A DNA stretch of 64,000 nt. Source: Streptomyces sp. NBC_00377. GTDB taxonomy: Bacteria; Actinomycetota; Actinomycetes; Streptomycetales; Streptomycetaceae. Under the pieces are notes generated by a model. The model worked only from the letters and a program-made list of their open reading frames with translations, ran no database searches and was not told the DNA's origin. A program made the position numbers and the translations under genes. Every line of letters starts with the position of its first letter. Within the stretch, counting starts at the first letter, position 1. The stretch covers positions 5,332,001-5,396,000 of the forward strand of contig NZ_CP107958.1 in the NCBI RefSeq assembly GCF_036075115.1, written 5' to 3'. Shown here piece by piece: positions 44,149-52,796 of the stretch.

Positions 44149-47045
44149 GCTGGACGATGGTGACGTTCGCGCAGGCGCAGGAGCGCGCCGAAGAGTGGAT
44201 CAACGGGGATGTGCCGGCGTACCAGCATCGCGAGGTGCGGGTGCGGGAGTTCGAGCTCGGGTTCGTGGTCTGGGCCGAGGACCGCGCGGAGGGCCCCCGT
44301 TCGGACGGGGGCGCGCAGCGACTGGTGATCGCCCGGGACAGCGGGGAGGCCACCTTGTGGCCGGGGGTGCCGGTGGGCGAGGTGATCCGCCGGTACGAGG
44401 AGGAGTACGGCCGTCCCGACGGCCCTGCCGACGCGGTGCCGGCGCCCGCGGCACGGGTGGATCTGAATCAGACGTCGTTCCTGTTGTCGCCGCCGGAGTG
44501 GTTGCAGGAGGCGGCGGACAAGCTGGGGATCGCGGATCGGCGGGGCTCCGGTCCCGGGAACGGCGAGGCATCCGGCGAGGCCGCTTCGGGGAACGGCGAG
44601 GCGCCTTCGGACGCTGCCCCGGTGCCGGGGCGGGCGTCGGGGCCGGAGGCGCCCTCGGGGGCGTCCTCCGCTTCGGGTCCCGCGTCGGGTGCGGGTGTGT
44701 CCTCCGGTGGCGCGCCCGGAAGCGGTGATCCCTCGCTGCCCCGGACACAGGGCGGGGCACCCGGCAACTCCCTGCCCGAGACGCAGGCAGGGGTGCCTGC
44801 GGGCCCGGGTGCCGCACCGGCCGGTGGGCCGGCCGCCCCCTCCGCTCCCGCCGGGGCGACGCCGTGGGCGGGGACGGACACCAATGCCGACGCCGGAGAC
44901 GATCGTTCCGTGCCACTGCCCGCGACCGTGTTCGCGCCGCCGCTGAGCGGTTCCGACGACGAGTCGGTACCGCCGGTGTCCGCGCCCGACGCCAAGACGG
45001 CGTTGATCTCGGGCGGCAGCAGGCTCCCGCCGACGGCGGTCTCGCCCGCGCTGGACCCCTCGGGGCGGCCGGGTGGTGCGGGGACGGGGAACACTCCGCC
45101 TCCCGCGGCCCCTCCTGCTCCCGCGGCTCCTGCGCCGTCCGGTCCGTCCGGTTCTTCGTACGGTTATCCGCAGGGGCCGGGCGCACCCGGTGGTCCGGGC
45201 ACGCCGCCCCCGCCCGGCGGGTCCTCCTACGGTCATCCGCAGGGTGCGGGTGTGGGGGCGGGCGCTCCGCCACCGCCGGCCGGTCCGGTCGCGCCGGCGC
45301 GCCCGCTCGCGCCGAACGCCGGCGACATCGCCGACGCCGCGACCAGCAAGGCGGCGCCGCCTCCGCGTCGTAACCGGGGTGGAGGGGCGCAGCCGCCGCC
45401 TCCGCCGGGCGCTCCCGGTGCGCCGGGCGCGCGGCCGGGGAATCCACCTGTGCCGCCGCCTCCCGGCCCCGGTGCGCCCGGTGCTCCGGCGGGCGGTTAC
45501 GTGCCCACGCAGCTCGTGTCGGCACTCGGCGCCGACGGTCTCGCGGGCCCGGGCGGGCCCGGTGCGGCGGGCGCTCCGCAGCCTCCCGGTGCTCCTGGCG
45601 CTCCCGGTGTGCCGGGCGCGCCCGCCGGGCCGAACCCGCCGGAGGGTACGCCTCCCGGCGGCGTCCACCATGCCGCCACGATGCTTGCCGACCCCGGTCG
45701 AATGGGACCGGGCGCGCCGCAGCCTCCGAGCGCCCCCGGTGCCGGTGGTGCTCAGGGCGCTCCCGGTGGGCCCGGCGGACAGGGCGAGCCGGGCGCTGTT
45801 CACCACGCGCGGACCATGTTCGCCGGTCCCCCGGCGGGTGGCCCCGGTGCGCCTCCGCCGCCGCAGGCCCCCGGTGCTCCCGGCGGCCCCGGTTTCCCCG
45901 GTGCTCCCGGGGCGCCCGGCGTGCCCGCGCCTCCCGGTTTCCCGGGCGCCCCGGGCATGGCTCCGGGCGCTCCCGGTATGGCGCCGGGCGGGGCCCGGCC
46001 GCCGATGCCGCCGCCCGGCGGACCGGTGCCCGGGCAGCCGCCCGCGTACGGGTATCCGCAGCAGCAGGGGCTGCCGACGGTCGGCCCGGGCTACCAGGCC
46101 GTGCTGCGCTACCGCGCGCAGGACGGCTCGGAGCAGCAGCTGATCCGGCGCTCGGCCCCGGGTACGCCGCACCCGGAGTGGCAGATCTTCCACGAGCTGC
46201 GGGCGATGAACGTGCCGCCGGACCAGGTGCTGGAGCTGCACACGGAGCTGGAGTCGTGCGAGCTGCCGGGCGCGTACTGCGCGCGGATGCTCCGCGAGCA
46301 GTGGCCGCAGGCGCGGATCACGAGCATCGCGCCGTACGGCACGGATCACGCGAGCCGGCAGCAGGGCATGCAGCAGTTGCTGGCGCATCAGGGCGAACTT
46401 CACCAGGTGGCGGACGGGCCGGCGCGTCCGGCGCCCGTTCGTGCGCCGTTGCCGCCGGTGCAGGCGTCGCCGCCGGTTCCGCCGGAGGCGATCGGGCAGG
46501 AGCTGGCGGCGGTCTTCGGGCCGGCGGTGTTCCGCTTCGAGCAGGCCGCGGTGTCCCGGCAGGGAGTGCCTCCGGTCGTGGCGCACACGCTGGTGGTGGC
46601 GGGTCTGCCGGCGGACATGGGGCCGTTCTTCTGGGCGCAGGCCCAGCCGGGCAGGCCGGTGCCGACACTGGCTGAACTGGCTGCCGAACGGGGTGTGCAG
46701 CCTGCGTCGGACGCGGGCTCGTACCTCGTCATGGGCACCGACTTCGGCAAGGCGATCTGTGTGCAGTACGGGACGGCGAACATCGTCGCGGTGCCCGTGG
46801 AGGCGGGGCCGGGCGGTGCGCCCGTACCGCCGCAGTTCGTGAACACCGGGCTGCCGGAGTTCGCGCGCTGTCTGGCGCTGCTCGGGCGGATGTGGCGGCT
46901 GCGGTTCGGTCTGAACCAGGAGCAGGCGGGCCGCTGGACGGTCGACTTCCAGGCCCAGTTGGCCTCGCTCGACCCGGCGGCGCTCGGTTCGCCCGAGAGC
47001 TGGTGGTCGGTGCTGCTGGAGCAGATGTGGGACGGCCTGCTGTGA
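44145..47045 (+). CDS. Multidomain protein: YrhB/Imm35-like domain, collagen-like linker, deaminase domain, SUKH-4
   Basis: 966 aa. Residues about 5-90 resemble YrhB/Imm35 immunity domains (A-E-E-W-I-N-G, V-R-E-F-E-L-G-F-V-V-W, T-L-W-P-G-V-P-V-G-E-V). About 120-640 is Gly/Ala/Pro-rich with collagen-like G-A-P triplets, punctuated by T-[MV]-[FL]-A-x-P motifs at 261, 512 and 557. About 645-730 carries a deaminase-like signature: H-T-E (His699, Glu701) and S-C-x6-C (Cys705, Cys712) followed by A-R-M-L, as in XOO_2897-type deaminases. About 790-966 is SUKH-4-like. GTG 44145 overlaps the previous stop; ATG 44157 is an alternative. No signal peptide or membrane helix. Confidence 0.78.
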   Translation: MSWTMVTFAQAQERAEEWINGDVPAYQHREVRVREFELGFVVWAEDRAEGPRSDGGAQRLVIARDSGEATLWPGVPVGEVIRRYEEEYGRPDGPADAVPAPAARVDLNQTSFLLSPPEWLQEAADKLGIADRRGSGPGNGEASGEAASGNGEAPSDAAPVPGRASGPEAPSGASSASGPASGAGVSSGGAPGSGDPSLPRTQGGAPGNSLPETQAGVPAGPGAAPAGGPAAPSAPAGATPWAGTDTNADAGDDRSVPLPATVFAPPLSGSDDESVPPVSAPDAKTALISGGSRLPPTAVSPALDPSGRPGGAGTGNTPPPAAPPAPAAPAPSGPSGSSYGYPQGPGAPGGPGTPPPPGGSSYGHPQGAGVGAGAPPPPAGPVAPARPLAPNAGDIADAATSKAAPPPRRNRGGGAQPPPPPGAPGAPGARPGNPPVPPPPGPGAPGAPAGGYVPTQLVSALGADGLAGPGGPGAAGAPQPPGAPGAPGVPGAPAGPNPPEGTPPGGVHHAATMLADPGRMGPGAPQPPSAPGAGGAQGAPGGPGGQGEPGAVHHARTMFAGPPAGGPGAPPPPQAPGAPGGPGFPGAPGAPGVPAPPGFPGAPGMAPGAPGMAPGGARPPMPPPGGPVPGQPPAYGYPQQQGLPTVGPGYQAVLRYRAQDGSEQQLIRRSAPGTPHPEWQIFHELRAMNVPPDQVLELHTELESCELPGAYCARMLREQWPQARITSIAPYGTDHASRQQGMQQLLAHQGELHQVADGPARPAPVRAPLPPVQASPPVPPEAIGQELAAVFGPAVFRFEQAAVSRQGVPPVVAHTLVVAGLPADMGPFFWAQAQPGRPVPTLAELAAERGVQPASDAGSYLVMGTDFGKAICVQYGTANIVAVPVEAGPGGAPVPPQFVNTGLPEFARCLALLGRMWRLRFGLNQEQAGRWTVDFQAQLASLDPAALGSPESWWSVLLEQMWDGLL

Positions 47046-47078
47046 CACGTTCGCCGCGCTGACACCCTGTGTGTCGAG

Positions 47079-47114
47079 GGCCGGGCCGGGTTGTATGACC
47101 GGGCCCGGCCTTTT
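47079..47114 (+). terminator. Intrinsic terminator of the conflict-island operon
   Basis: GGCCGGGCC (47079-47087) pairs with GGCCCGGCC (47102-47110), followed by TTTT. One of the few hairpins in this window with a T-run. Confidence 0.88.
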
Positions 47115-47234
47115 GTGTACTCAAGTGCCCATGACGTGCGCACGGAGTGTCGCTTTATGAACGCTTAAGCCTGATACATCAAGATATGCCCGAAGTATTC
47201 ATTTCGCGGCTGTCTGGTGGAGAGGGGCTACAGG

Positions 47235-48122
47235 ATGAGCAGTGCACGGGTGTCACCACCGGGGTTCGTGACCGTTCTCGGGCGCGGCTATCGGCCCAAA
47301 GAGGTCGACACGTATACCGCCTCGCTCTCCGCCGAACGCGACGCCGCCTGGGAGAGGGTGGCCCGGCTCACCGTGCTCGCCAAGGAGATGGCGGTGGAGG
47401 CCGAGCGGTTGCGTGAGGCCGTGAAAGGGATCGGGCCGCAGGCGTACGGCGCCCTCGGGGAGCGCGCACGGCGCGTGTTCCAGCTCGTGCAGGAAGAGGC
47501 GGCGGAAGTGCGCGAGCACGCCCGCTCCGAAGCCCAGGAACAGGTCGCGCAAGCCGAGGCGCGCGCTGCCGCCGTGCGCAGTGTGGCGCAGGAACAGGCG
47601 GACGCGATCCGGACGGAGGCCAAGGAATACGCCCATCGGCGGCTGCTCGCCGCGCGTGCCGAGGCCCACGGGATCCGTGTCGGTGCCCGGCGCAAGGTGA
47701 AGGAGTTCCGCGCCGAGGCGCTCGCGGCGCTGCGCGAGGTGCGGCAGGCCACCGCGAGCCTGCTCGTCGATCCGAAGAGGGAGCAGGCCGAGCAGTGGGC
47801 CGCGGCGGAGCGCGAGGAGGTCGAGCGCGCCGCCGACCTCGACGCGCACCATGCCCGGTTGATGGCCCGTGCCGAGGAGGCCGTGGCCGAGGCGCAGAGG
47901 GAGGTCGCCGAGGCCGGGGAGCTGTCCCGTCGGCGCGACGAGGAGGCACGCGTGCGTGCCGCCCAGATCGTCGCCGAGGCCCGCCTCAAGCAGGGCCGCA
48001 TCGCACAGGAGACGGAACGGGTGCTGCGCAAACACAGCGAGCGCTCGGACGAGGTGAGGGCGCACATGGACCAGGTGCAGGAAAGCCTGGCGGCGCTTAC
48101 GGGGCGTGCGGTGGAGCAGTGA
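47235..48122 (+). CDS. DivIVA-like coiled-coil cytoskeletal-type protein
   Basis: 295 aa, almost entirely alpha-helical coiled coil with Ala/Glu/Arg heptads. The start, G-F-V-T-V-L-G-R-G-Y-R-P-K-E-V-D-T-Y, matches the DivIVA/GpsB N-terminal module (G-Y-x-x-x-E-V-D-x-[FY]). A long E-A-x-x-x-A-x-x rod follows to residue 290. Relatives in Streptomyces act in polar growth and filament scaffolding; the specific role here is unknown. ATG at 47235; AGAGGGG is 8 nt upstream. The preceding AT-richer stretch (47150-47210) probably holds its promoter. Confidence 0.82.
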   Translation: MSSARVSPPGFVTVLGRGYRPKEVDTYTASLSAERDAAWERVARLTVLAKEMAVEAERLREAVKGIGPQAYGALGERARRVFQLVQEEAAEVREHARSEAQEQVAQAEARAAAVRSVAQEQADAIRTEAKEYAHRRLLAARAEAHGIRVGARRKVKEFRAEALAALREVRQATASLLVDPKREQAEQWAAAEREEVERAADLDAHHARLMARAEEAVAEAQREVAEAGELSRRRDEEARVRAAQIVAEARLKQGRIAQETERVLRKHSERSDEVRAHMDQVQESLAALTGRAVEQ

Positions 48123-48341
48123 ACTCGTCGGTGACCCGCCGTGCGGCGCCGGCGGGGCAGGGCGCCGGCAGGCCGAGGGTGTGTACCGGAAGCCGGCGTC
48201 GATCGCGTCCCGGGTGACGGCGGGCCGGCCGCAGGAGACGGACGCGTGCACCGAGCGGGTGAACGAGGCGGCATCGGGACCGGCCTCTGCGCGGTGACGG
48301 TCCAGCGGTCACCGAGTTCCGGGAGGGTCTGTCCGGGGCGG

Positions 48342-49361
48342 TCAGTGGCGTCGCAGTGACGGGTCCAGCAGCGCGGGGGGCGTGTCGAACTTCTCGTGCG
48401 GGGCCAGGTCGGTACCCGGGGCGACGACGGCGTCGATCGCGTCCAGCACGTCGGCGGAGAGCACGGTGTCCGCGGCGGCGAGCTGTGCGCGCAGGTGGTC
48501 CGGCGTGCGGGGGCCGATGAGCGCGCTGGTCACCGCCGGATGCGCGGTCACGAACCCGAGCGCGAGCTGGATCATGGTCAGGCCCGCCTCGTCGGCTGTG
48601 GCGGCGAGCTGTTCGACGGCGTCGAGCCTGGCCCGGTTGGACGGTACGGCGGTGTCGAACCGTTGCGGCATGAACGTCGAACGGCTGGTGGTGACGGGCC
48701 TGCCCTGGCGGACCGCGCCCGACAGCCAGCCCGAGGCCAGCGGGCTCCACGCCAGCACACCGAGCCCGTACTCCTCGGTCACGGGCAGGACGTGGGTCTC
48801 GATGCCGCGTTGCAGGATCGAGTAGCTGGGCTGCTCGGTGACGTAGCGGCTCAGACGGTGCTCGCGGGCGGCCCACTGGGCCTGCACGATGCGGTGGGCC
48901 GGGAAGGTCGACGAGCCGAAGTAGCGGATCTTTCCGGCGCGTTGCAGGTCGGTCAGGGCGGACAGGGTCTCCTCGTCGCCGGTGCTCGGGTCCCAGCGGT
49001 GGATCTGGTAGAGATCGACGTGGTCGACGCCGAGCCGGCGCAGGCTGTTGTCCAGTGCGGTGATCAGCCAGCGGCGCGAGCTGCCCCGGTGGTTGCGCTC
49101 GTCGCCCATCGGCATGCCCGCCTTCGTGGCCAGCACGATGTCGTCGCGCCGGCCGGCGACGGCCTTGCCGACCATCTCCTCGGACTCGCCGTCGCCGTAC
49201 ATGTCGGCGGTGTCGATGAGGTTGATCCCGCCCTCCAGGGCGGCGTCGACGAGGGCGGTGGCCTCGTCCTGCGTGGTGCGTCCGATGCTGCCGAAGTTCA
49301 TGGCGCCGAGCGCGAGAGAGCTGACCTGTACACCGGTGCGGCCCAAGGTGCGGTACTGCAT
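48342..49361 (-). CDS. Aldo/keto reductase
   Basis: NADPH-dependent TIM-barrel oxidoreductase (339 aa). The catalytic tetrad can be placed in D-T-A-D-M-Y-G (Asp, Tyr), L-A-T-K-A-G (Lys) and Y-Q-I-H-R-W-D (His). NADP region: S-S-T-F and I-G-P-R-T-P-D-H-L near the C-terminus. Substrate unknown. ATG with GGAGGA 7 nt upstream. Divergent from a TetR gene with duplicated operators between them, so probably its target. The 219 bp between this gene and 48122 hold no recognisable gene. Confidence 0.93.
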   Translation of the reverse strand: MQYRTLGRTGVQVSSLALGAMNFGSIGRTTQDEATALVDAALEGGINLIDTADMYGDGESEEMVGKAVAGRRDDIVLATKAGMPMGDERNHRGSSRRWLITALDNSLRRLGVDHVDLYQIHRWDPSTGDEETLSALTDLQRAGKIRYFGSSTFPAHRIVQAQWAAREHRLSRYVTEQPSYSILQRGIETHVLPVTEEYGLGVLAWSPLASGWLSGAVRQGRPVTTSRSTFMPQRFDTAVPSNRARLDAVEQLAATADEAGLTMIQLALGFVTAHPAVTSALIGPRTPDHLRAQLAAADTVLSADVLDAIDAVVAPGTDLAPHEKFDTPPALLDPSLRRH

Positions 49362-49486
49362 GAGTTTGTTCCTCCATGGCGAACGGGGGGTGGCGGTGTT
49401 GCCTTGTGGCGCGACGAGCCGCGTTGTCCGGCCTGGCGTGTCATGGCACGGCATGGCCGTCGGCCCGCCGGTCTGGCATGATGTCC

Positions 49487-49532
49487 AAACGGAACGTCGT
49501 CCCGTTTGAGAATACGGAACGTCGTCCCGTTT
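49487..49532. promoter_or_regulatory. Duplicated operator between aldo/keto reductase and TetR genes
   Basis: ACGGAACGTCGTCCCGTTT (19 bp) occurs twice, 49489-49507 and 49514-49532, 25 bp apart. The first copy, extended to 49487, has AAACGG/CCGTTT arms around an AACGTCGTC centre. Typical TetR operator size and symmetry; two copies suggest cooperative binding across both promoters. Confidence 0.75.
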
Positions 49533-49628
49533 AGCAACGGGCGGACCGACGGCCGGGTGGCAGTGCGGGCAGGCAGCAGGCAGGCGGGTGGGCAGGCGGT
49601 GGCAAGGCCGAGCAGCGGAGGAGGCGCC

Positions 49629-50225
49629 ATGAACGACGGCGACCAGGGCGCGGGGCCGGGGTCCGCGGCCCGGCCCAAGCGGGCGGACGCCCGGCGCAAC
49701 AAGGAGACCCTGCTCGACGCGGCCGCCGCGGTCTTCGTGAGGGCGGGCGTGGAGGCGCCGGTGCGTGACATCGCGGCCGCGGCGGGCGTCGGGACGGCCA
49801 CGATCTACCGGCACTTCCCGACCCGGGCGGACTTGATCATCGCGGTCTACCGGCACCAGGTGGACGCCTGCGCCGAGGCCGGCCCCGCCCTGCTCGCGGA
49901 GGGCCCGACCCCGCACGCCGCTCTCGGACGATGGATCGACCTCTTCGTCGATTTCCTGGTCACCAAGCACGGGCTCGCCGCCGTGCTCCAGTCCGACAAC
50001 ACGGGCTTCGAGGCGCTGCACACGTACTTCCTTGACCGCCTCGTGCCCGTGTGCACGCAACTGCTCGACGCCGCGACCGCCTCAGGCGAGATCCGGTCCG
50101 ACCTCCAGGCCTACGAGCTCATGCGCGGCGTCGGCAACCTCTGCGTCGGCGCGGACAGCGATCCCCGCTACGATCCGCGCCGGCTGGTCGCACTTCTCGT
50201 GGCGGGGCTGGGCCGACCGCACTGA
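49629..50225 (+). CDS. TetR-family repressor
   Basis: 198 aa. DNA-binding domain at about 15-65: R-A-D-A-R-R-N-K-E-T-L-L-D-A-A-A-A-V-F, V-R-D-I-A-A-A-A-G-V-G-T-A-T-I-Y-R-H-F-P-T-R-A-D-L-I. The C-terminal ligand domain resembles the SbtR/TetR_C_33-like group. GGAGGAGG lies 5-12 nt before the ATG at 49629. Transcribed away from the aldo/keto reductase gene; the 19-bp repeats in the gap are its likely operators. Confidence 0.92.
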   Translation: MNDGDQGAGPGSAARPKRADARRNKETLLDAAAAVFVRAGVEAPVRDIAAAAGVGTATIYRHFPTRADLIIAVYRHQVDACAEAGPALLAEGPTPHAALGRWIDLFVDFLVTKHGLAAVLQSDNTGFEALHTYFLDRLVPVCTQLLDAATASGEIRSDLQAYELMRGVGNLCVGADSDPRYDPRRLVALLVAGLGRPH

Positions 50226-50363
50226 CCTGCGCACTGACCTCCGTCGGCCGGCCCGCGCGGTCCGACGGCGCCGGCGCCGTTCACGTGCCGGTGTTCACCT
50301 GCCGAGGGTCGTCCGCCTCCGCTCGTACACCCCGCTCACTTGTCGCGGATCGCCCGCTCCCGC

Positions 50364-51974
50364 TCATTTCTCACCGCGCACCGCGCCCGCCAGGATCCGG
50401 CCCTCCACCGCTTCGTACTGGTGGCGTTGTTCCTCCGCCCTGTGGCGGCCCGAGACCACCGTGCCCAGCCAGCCGAGGGCGAAGCCGAGGGGGACGGTGA
50501 CGATGCCCGTGGTGGTGAAGGGGAACCAGTTGAAGTCGGCCTCGGGGAAGGCGGAGACGGGCGAGCCCGAGACCAGGTTGGTGCCCGGCATGAGGAGCAG
50601 GACGGACAGGGTGCCGCCGATGAGGGTGGCGAGGAGCCCCGTGCGGGTGTAGCGCCGCCAGAAGAGGCTGTAGACGAGTGCGGGGGCGAGGGCCGAGGCG
50701 CCGAGGCAGAAGGACAGGGTGACCAGCGGCTGGAGGCTGCGGTGCTGGACCTGCGTGGCGAGCAGGATGGCCGGGACGCCGACGGCCAGCGCGGACAGCC
50801 GGGCCAGCAGCATCTCGCGGCGCGGGCTCATCTTCGGGTCGCGGGCGGCGAAGACGTCATGGGCGAGTGAGTTCGCGCAGGCCAGGATCATGCCGGCCAC
50901 CGAGGCGAGCACGGTCAGGAAGATCGCCGTGGTGACGGCCGTGAAGAGAAGGGTCTCGGCCGTGGACACGTCGCGGCCGAAGGCGGCCCGGGAGCCCAGC
51001 AGATAGGCGGTGTTGCCCTGCGGGTCCGCCTGCGCGATCACCACGCGGCCGACGATCGCCGTCGCGCCGAAGCCGACTACCGTCATGACCAGCACGAACA
51101 GTGCGACGCCCGACACGGCCCAGGACATCGACCGGCGTACCTGACGGGCGCTGGAGGCGGTGTACATCCGCATGGTGATGTGCGGCAGACAGGCGCCGCC
51201 CAGCACGACCGACAGCTGCGCGGTGATCATGTCGACGCGGGGGAAGGGGCCGTCGGCGAACTCCAGCCCCGAGCGCAGGAACGCGTCGCCGACTCCGCTG
51301 CCCTCGGCGGCCGCGTCGAAGAGGGTGCCCGGGTTCCAGTCGAAGCGGTACAGGACGAGTACGGCGATGGCGGCGCCGGAGCCGAGCAGCATCACGATCT
51401 TCATCATCTGGATGAGGGCGGTGCCCTTCATGCCGCCGATCGCCGCGTAGCTGATCATCAGCACGCCCATGCAGACCACACAGCCCGTCTTCACCGAGGC
51501 GCCGGAGAACCCCAGGATGAAGGCGAGGAGCTGGCCGGTGCCGGCGAGCTGTACGAGCATCATCGGCAGCAGCGCGGCGAGCGTCACCGCGCACGCCGTG
51601 ATGCGCACCGCGCGCCCCGGCATCCGGCGGGCCAGCGCGTCACCCATGGTGAACCGGCCGGCGTTGCGCAGCGGTTCGGCCAGCAGGAACATCAGCAGCA
51701 TCAGGGAGAGCGCGGTGCTGAGGGCGAGGACGACACCGTCGTAGCCGCACAGGGCGATCACGCCGCCGGTGCCGAGGACGGTGGCCGCCGAGATGTAGTC
51801 CCCCGCGATGGCCAGGCCGTTGCGCAGCGGGGAGAGGGAACGGTAGCCGGTGTAGAACTCGTCGAGGTCGTCGCGGTCGGGACCGGTCATCACGCACAGC
51901 AGCAGCGTGATCGTGGCGATCGCGGTGAACGCCACGAGGGACATCGTCTGCGCGTCGTCGCTGAACTCCGTCAT
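50364..51974 (-). CDS. Sodium/solute symporter, ActP-like (monocarboxylate/acetate)
   Basis: 536 aa with about 13 helices. ActP-type landmarks: D-E-F-Y-T-G-Y-R-S-L-S-P-L-R-N-G-L-A-I-A-G-D-Y-I-S-A-A-T-V-L-G near the start, Y-A-A-I-G-G-M-K-G-T, and G-G-A-C-L-P-H-I-T-M-R-M-Y. Its ATG overlaps the DUF485 gene stop by 4 nt, the classic YjcH-ActP pairing of acetate/pyruvate uptake systems. Substrate is by analogy only. Confidence 0.9.
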   Translation of the reverse strand: MTEFSDDAQTMSLVAFTAIATITLLLCVMTGPDRDDLDEFYTGYRSLSPLRNGLAIAGDYISAATVLGTGGVIALCGYDGVVLALSTALSLMLLMFLLAEPLRNAGRFTMGDALARRMPGRAVRITACAVTLAALLPMMLVQLAGTGQLLAFILGFSGASVKTGCVVCMGVLMISYAAIGGMKGTALIQMMKIVMLLGSGAAIAVLVLYRFDWNPGTLFDAAAEGSGVGDAFLRSGLEFADGPFPRVDMITAQLSVVLGGACLPHITMRMYTASSARQVRRSMSWAVSGVALFVLVMTVVGFGATAIVGRVVIAQADPQGNTAYLLGSRAAFGRDVSTAETLLFTAVTTAIFLTVLASVAGMILACANSLAHDVFAARDPKMSPRREMLLARLSALAVGVPAILLATQVQHRSLQPLVTLSFCLGASALAPALVYSLFWRRYTRTGLLATLIGGTLSVLLLMPGTNLVSGSPVSAFPEADFNWFPFTTTGIVTVPLGFALGWLGTVVSGRHRAEEQRHQYEAVEGRILAGAVRGEK

Positions 51975-52399
51975 CGTCCGGCCTCCTTGGGGCGGCTCCC
52001 GCGCGCGTCGCGCTTCGCGTCGATCTCGTAGAGCTTGCGGATGCGGTCCGCGAGGGGGTCCACATGACGGCGGGCGGTCCGCTCGTACAGGGCGATGGCC
52101 AGCAGGGTGACCGGGAGCTGGATCAGGGCGAGCAGCAGTCCCGCGGGGAGGCCGGCGGCGACCCTGCCGGTCATCAGCGACGGCGCGAACGCCGAGAGGA
52201 CCAGGAAGACGACGAAGTAGCCGAGCGCGGTGAGCGTGGCCACCCGGCGCTGGCGGCGGTAGGCGCCGCGCAGGACCCGCAGGTCGCTGTGGCGGCCCAG
52301 CGGAGTGTGGTCGGCCGGCCGGCGCCGGGGCGGCTCGGGCGGCCGGGGCGGCGGCTGCCATGGGTAGGTGGGGCCAGGGCGTGACGGGTCGTGGGACAT
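51971..52399 (-). CDS. DUF485 (YjcH-like) membrane protein
   Basis: 142 aa. A Pro/Arg-rich N-terminus, then the DUF485 core: L-R-R-x-Y-R-R-Q-R type sequence followed by two helices (about 57-78 and 87-108), ending Y-E-R-T-A-R-R-H-V-D-P-L-A-D-R-I-R. Encoded directly upstream of, and overlapping, the symporter; likely a small accessory subunit. AAGGAG 7 nt before the ATG. Confidence 0.88.
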   Translation of the reverse strand: MSHDPSRPGPTYPWQPPPRPPEPPRRRPADHTPLGRHSDLRVLRGAYRRQRRVATLTALGYFVVFLVLSAFAPSLMTGRVAAGLPAGLLLALIQLPVTLLAIALYERTARRHVDPLADRIRKLYEIDAKRDARGSRPKEAGR

Positions 52400-52796
52400 C
52401 CCGTGCTCCTTGCGTGGCTCGGATCCGTGGCGGCGGACCGCAGGGAGTGGGGGGTGGTGCGGTGGTGCGAGGGACGCACGTTACTTGGGAGTACGGCGAC
52501 TGCGAAGGGTTTTCACCAAACTGAGTGGTCGGTATGCGCTTACTGCCCGAAATACCTCCTGACCTGGGGTGTTACCCGCGTTAACCGCACGGTCGTGCGG
52601 CTTTCCGGGTGAATCGAACAGTCGAGGACGACCCGTGCCTGTCCGTCTCCTCGCCTCTCCATCTCTCCGCGGGTCCGGCCCATCAGGCCCATCAGGGCCG
52701 TCAGGCCGTCAGGCCGTCGGTGCGGCCTCCCGGTAGCCCGGTAGCCGGGTAGCCCGGCGGTCCGGTGGCCCGGCGATCCCCGCAGAGCGCCGCCCG
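52400..52796. other. Intergenic region with hairpin and short repeats
   Basis: 397 bp, no gene recognised. The DUF485-proximal half (about 52480-52580) is AT-richer and probably holds that operon's promoter. CCGCACG-GT-CGTGCGG (52585-52600) followed by CTTT is a small hairpin. 52681-52720 carries [CA]TCAGG[CG]C-type 9-bp repeats and 52729-52760 GGTAGCCC-type repeats. Confidence 0.5.

Noticed and set aside
43848..47048. Minus-strand frame of 1066 codons opposite the deaminase-SUKH protein
   Set aside because: Arg/His/Pro-rich antisense artefact; the plus-strand gene has recognisable domains, overlap coupling and a terminator.
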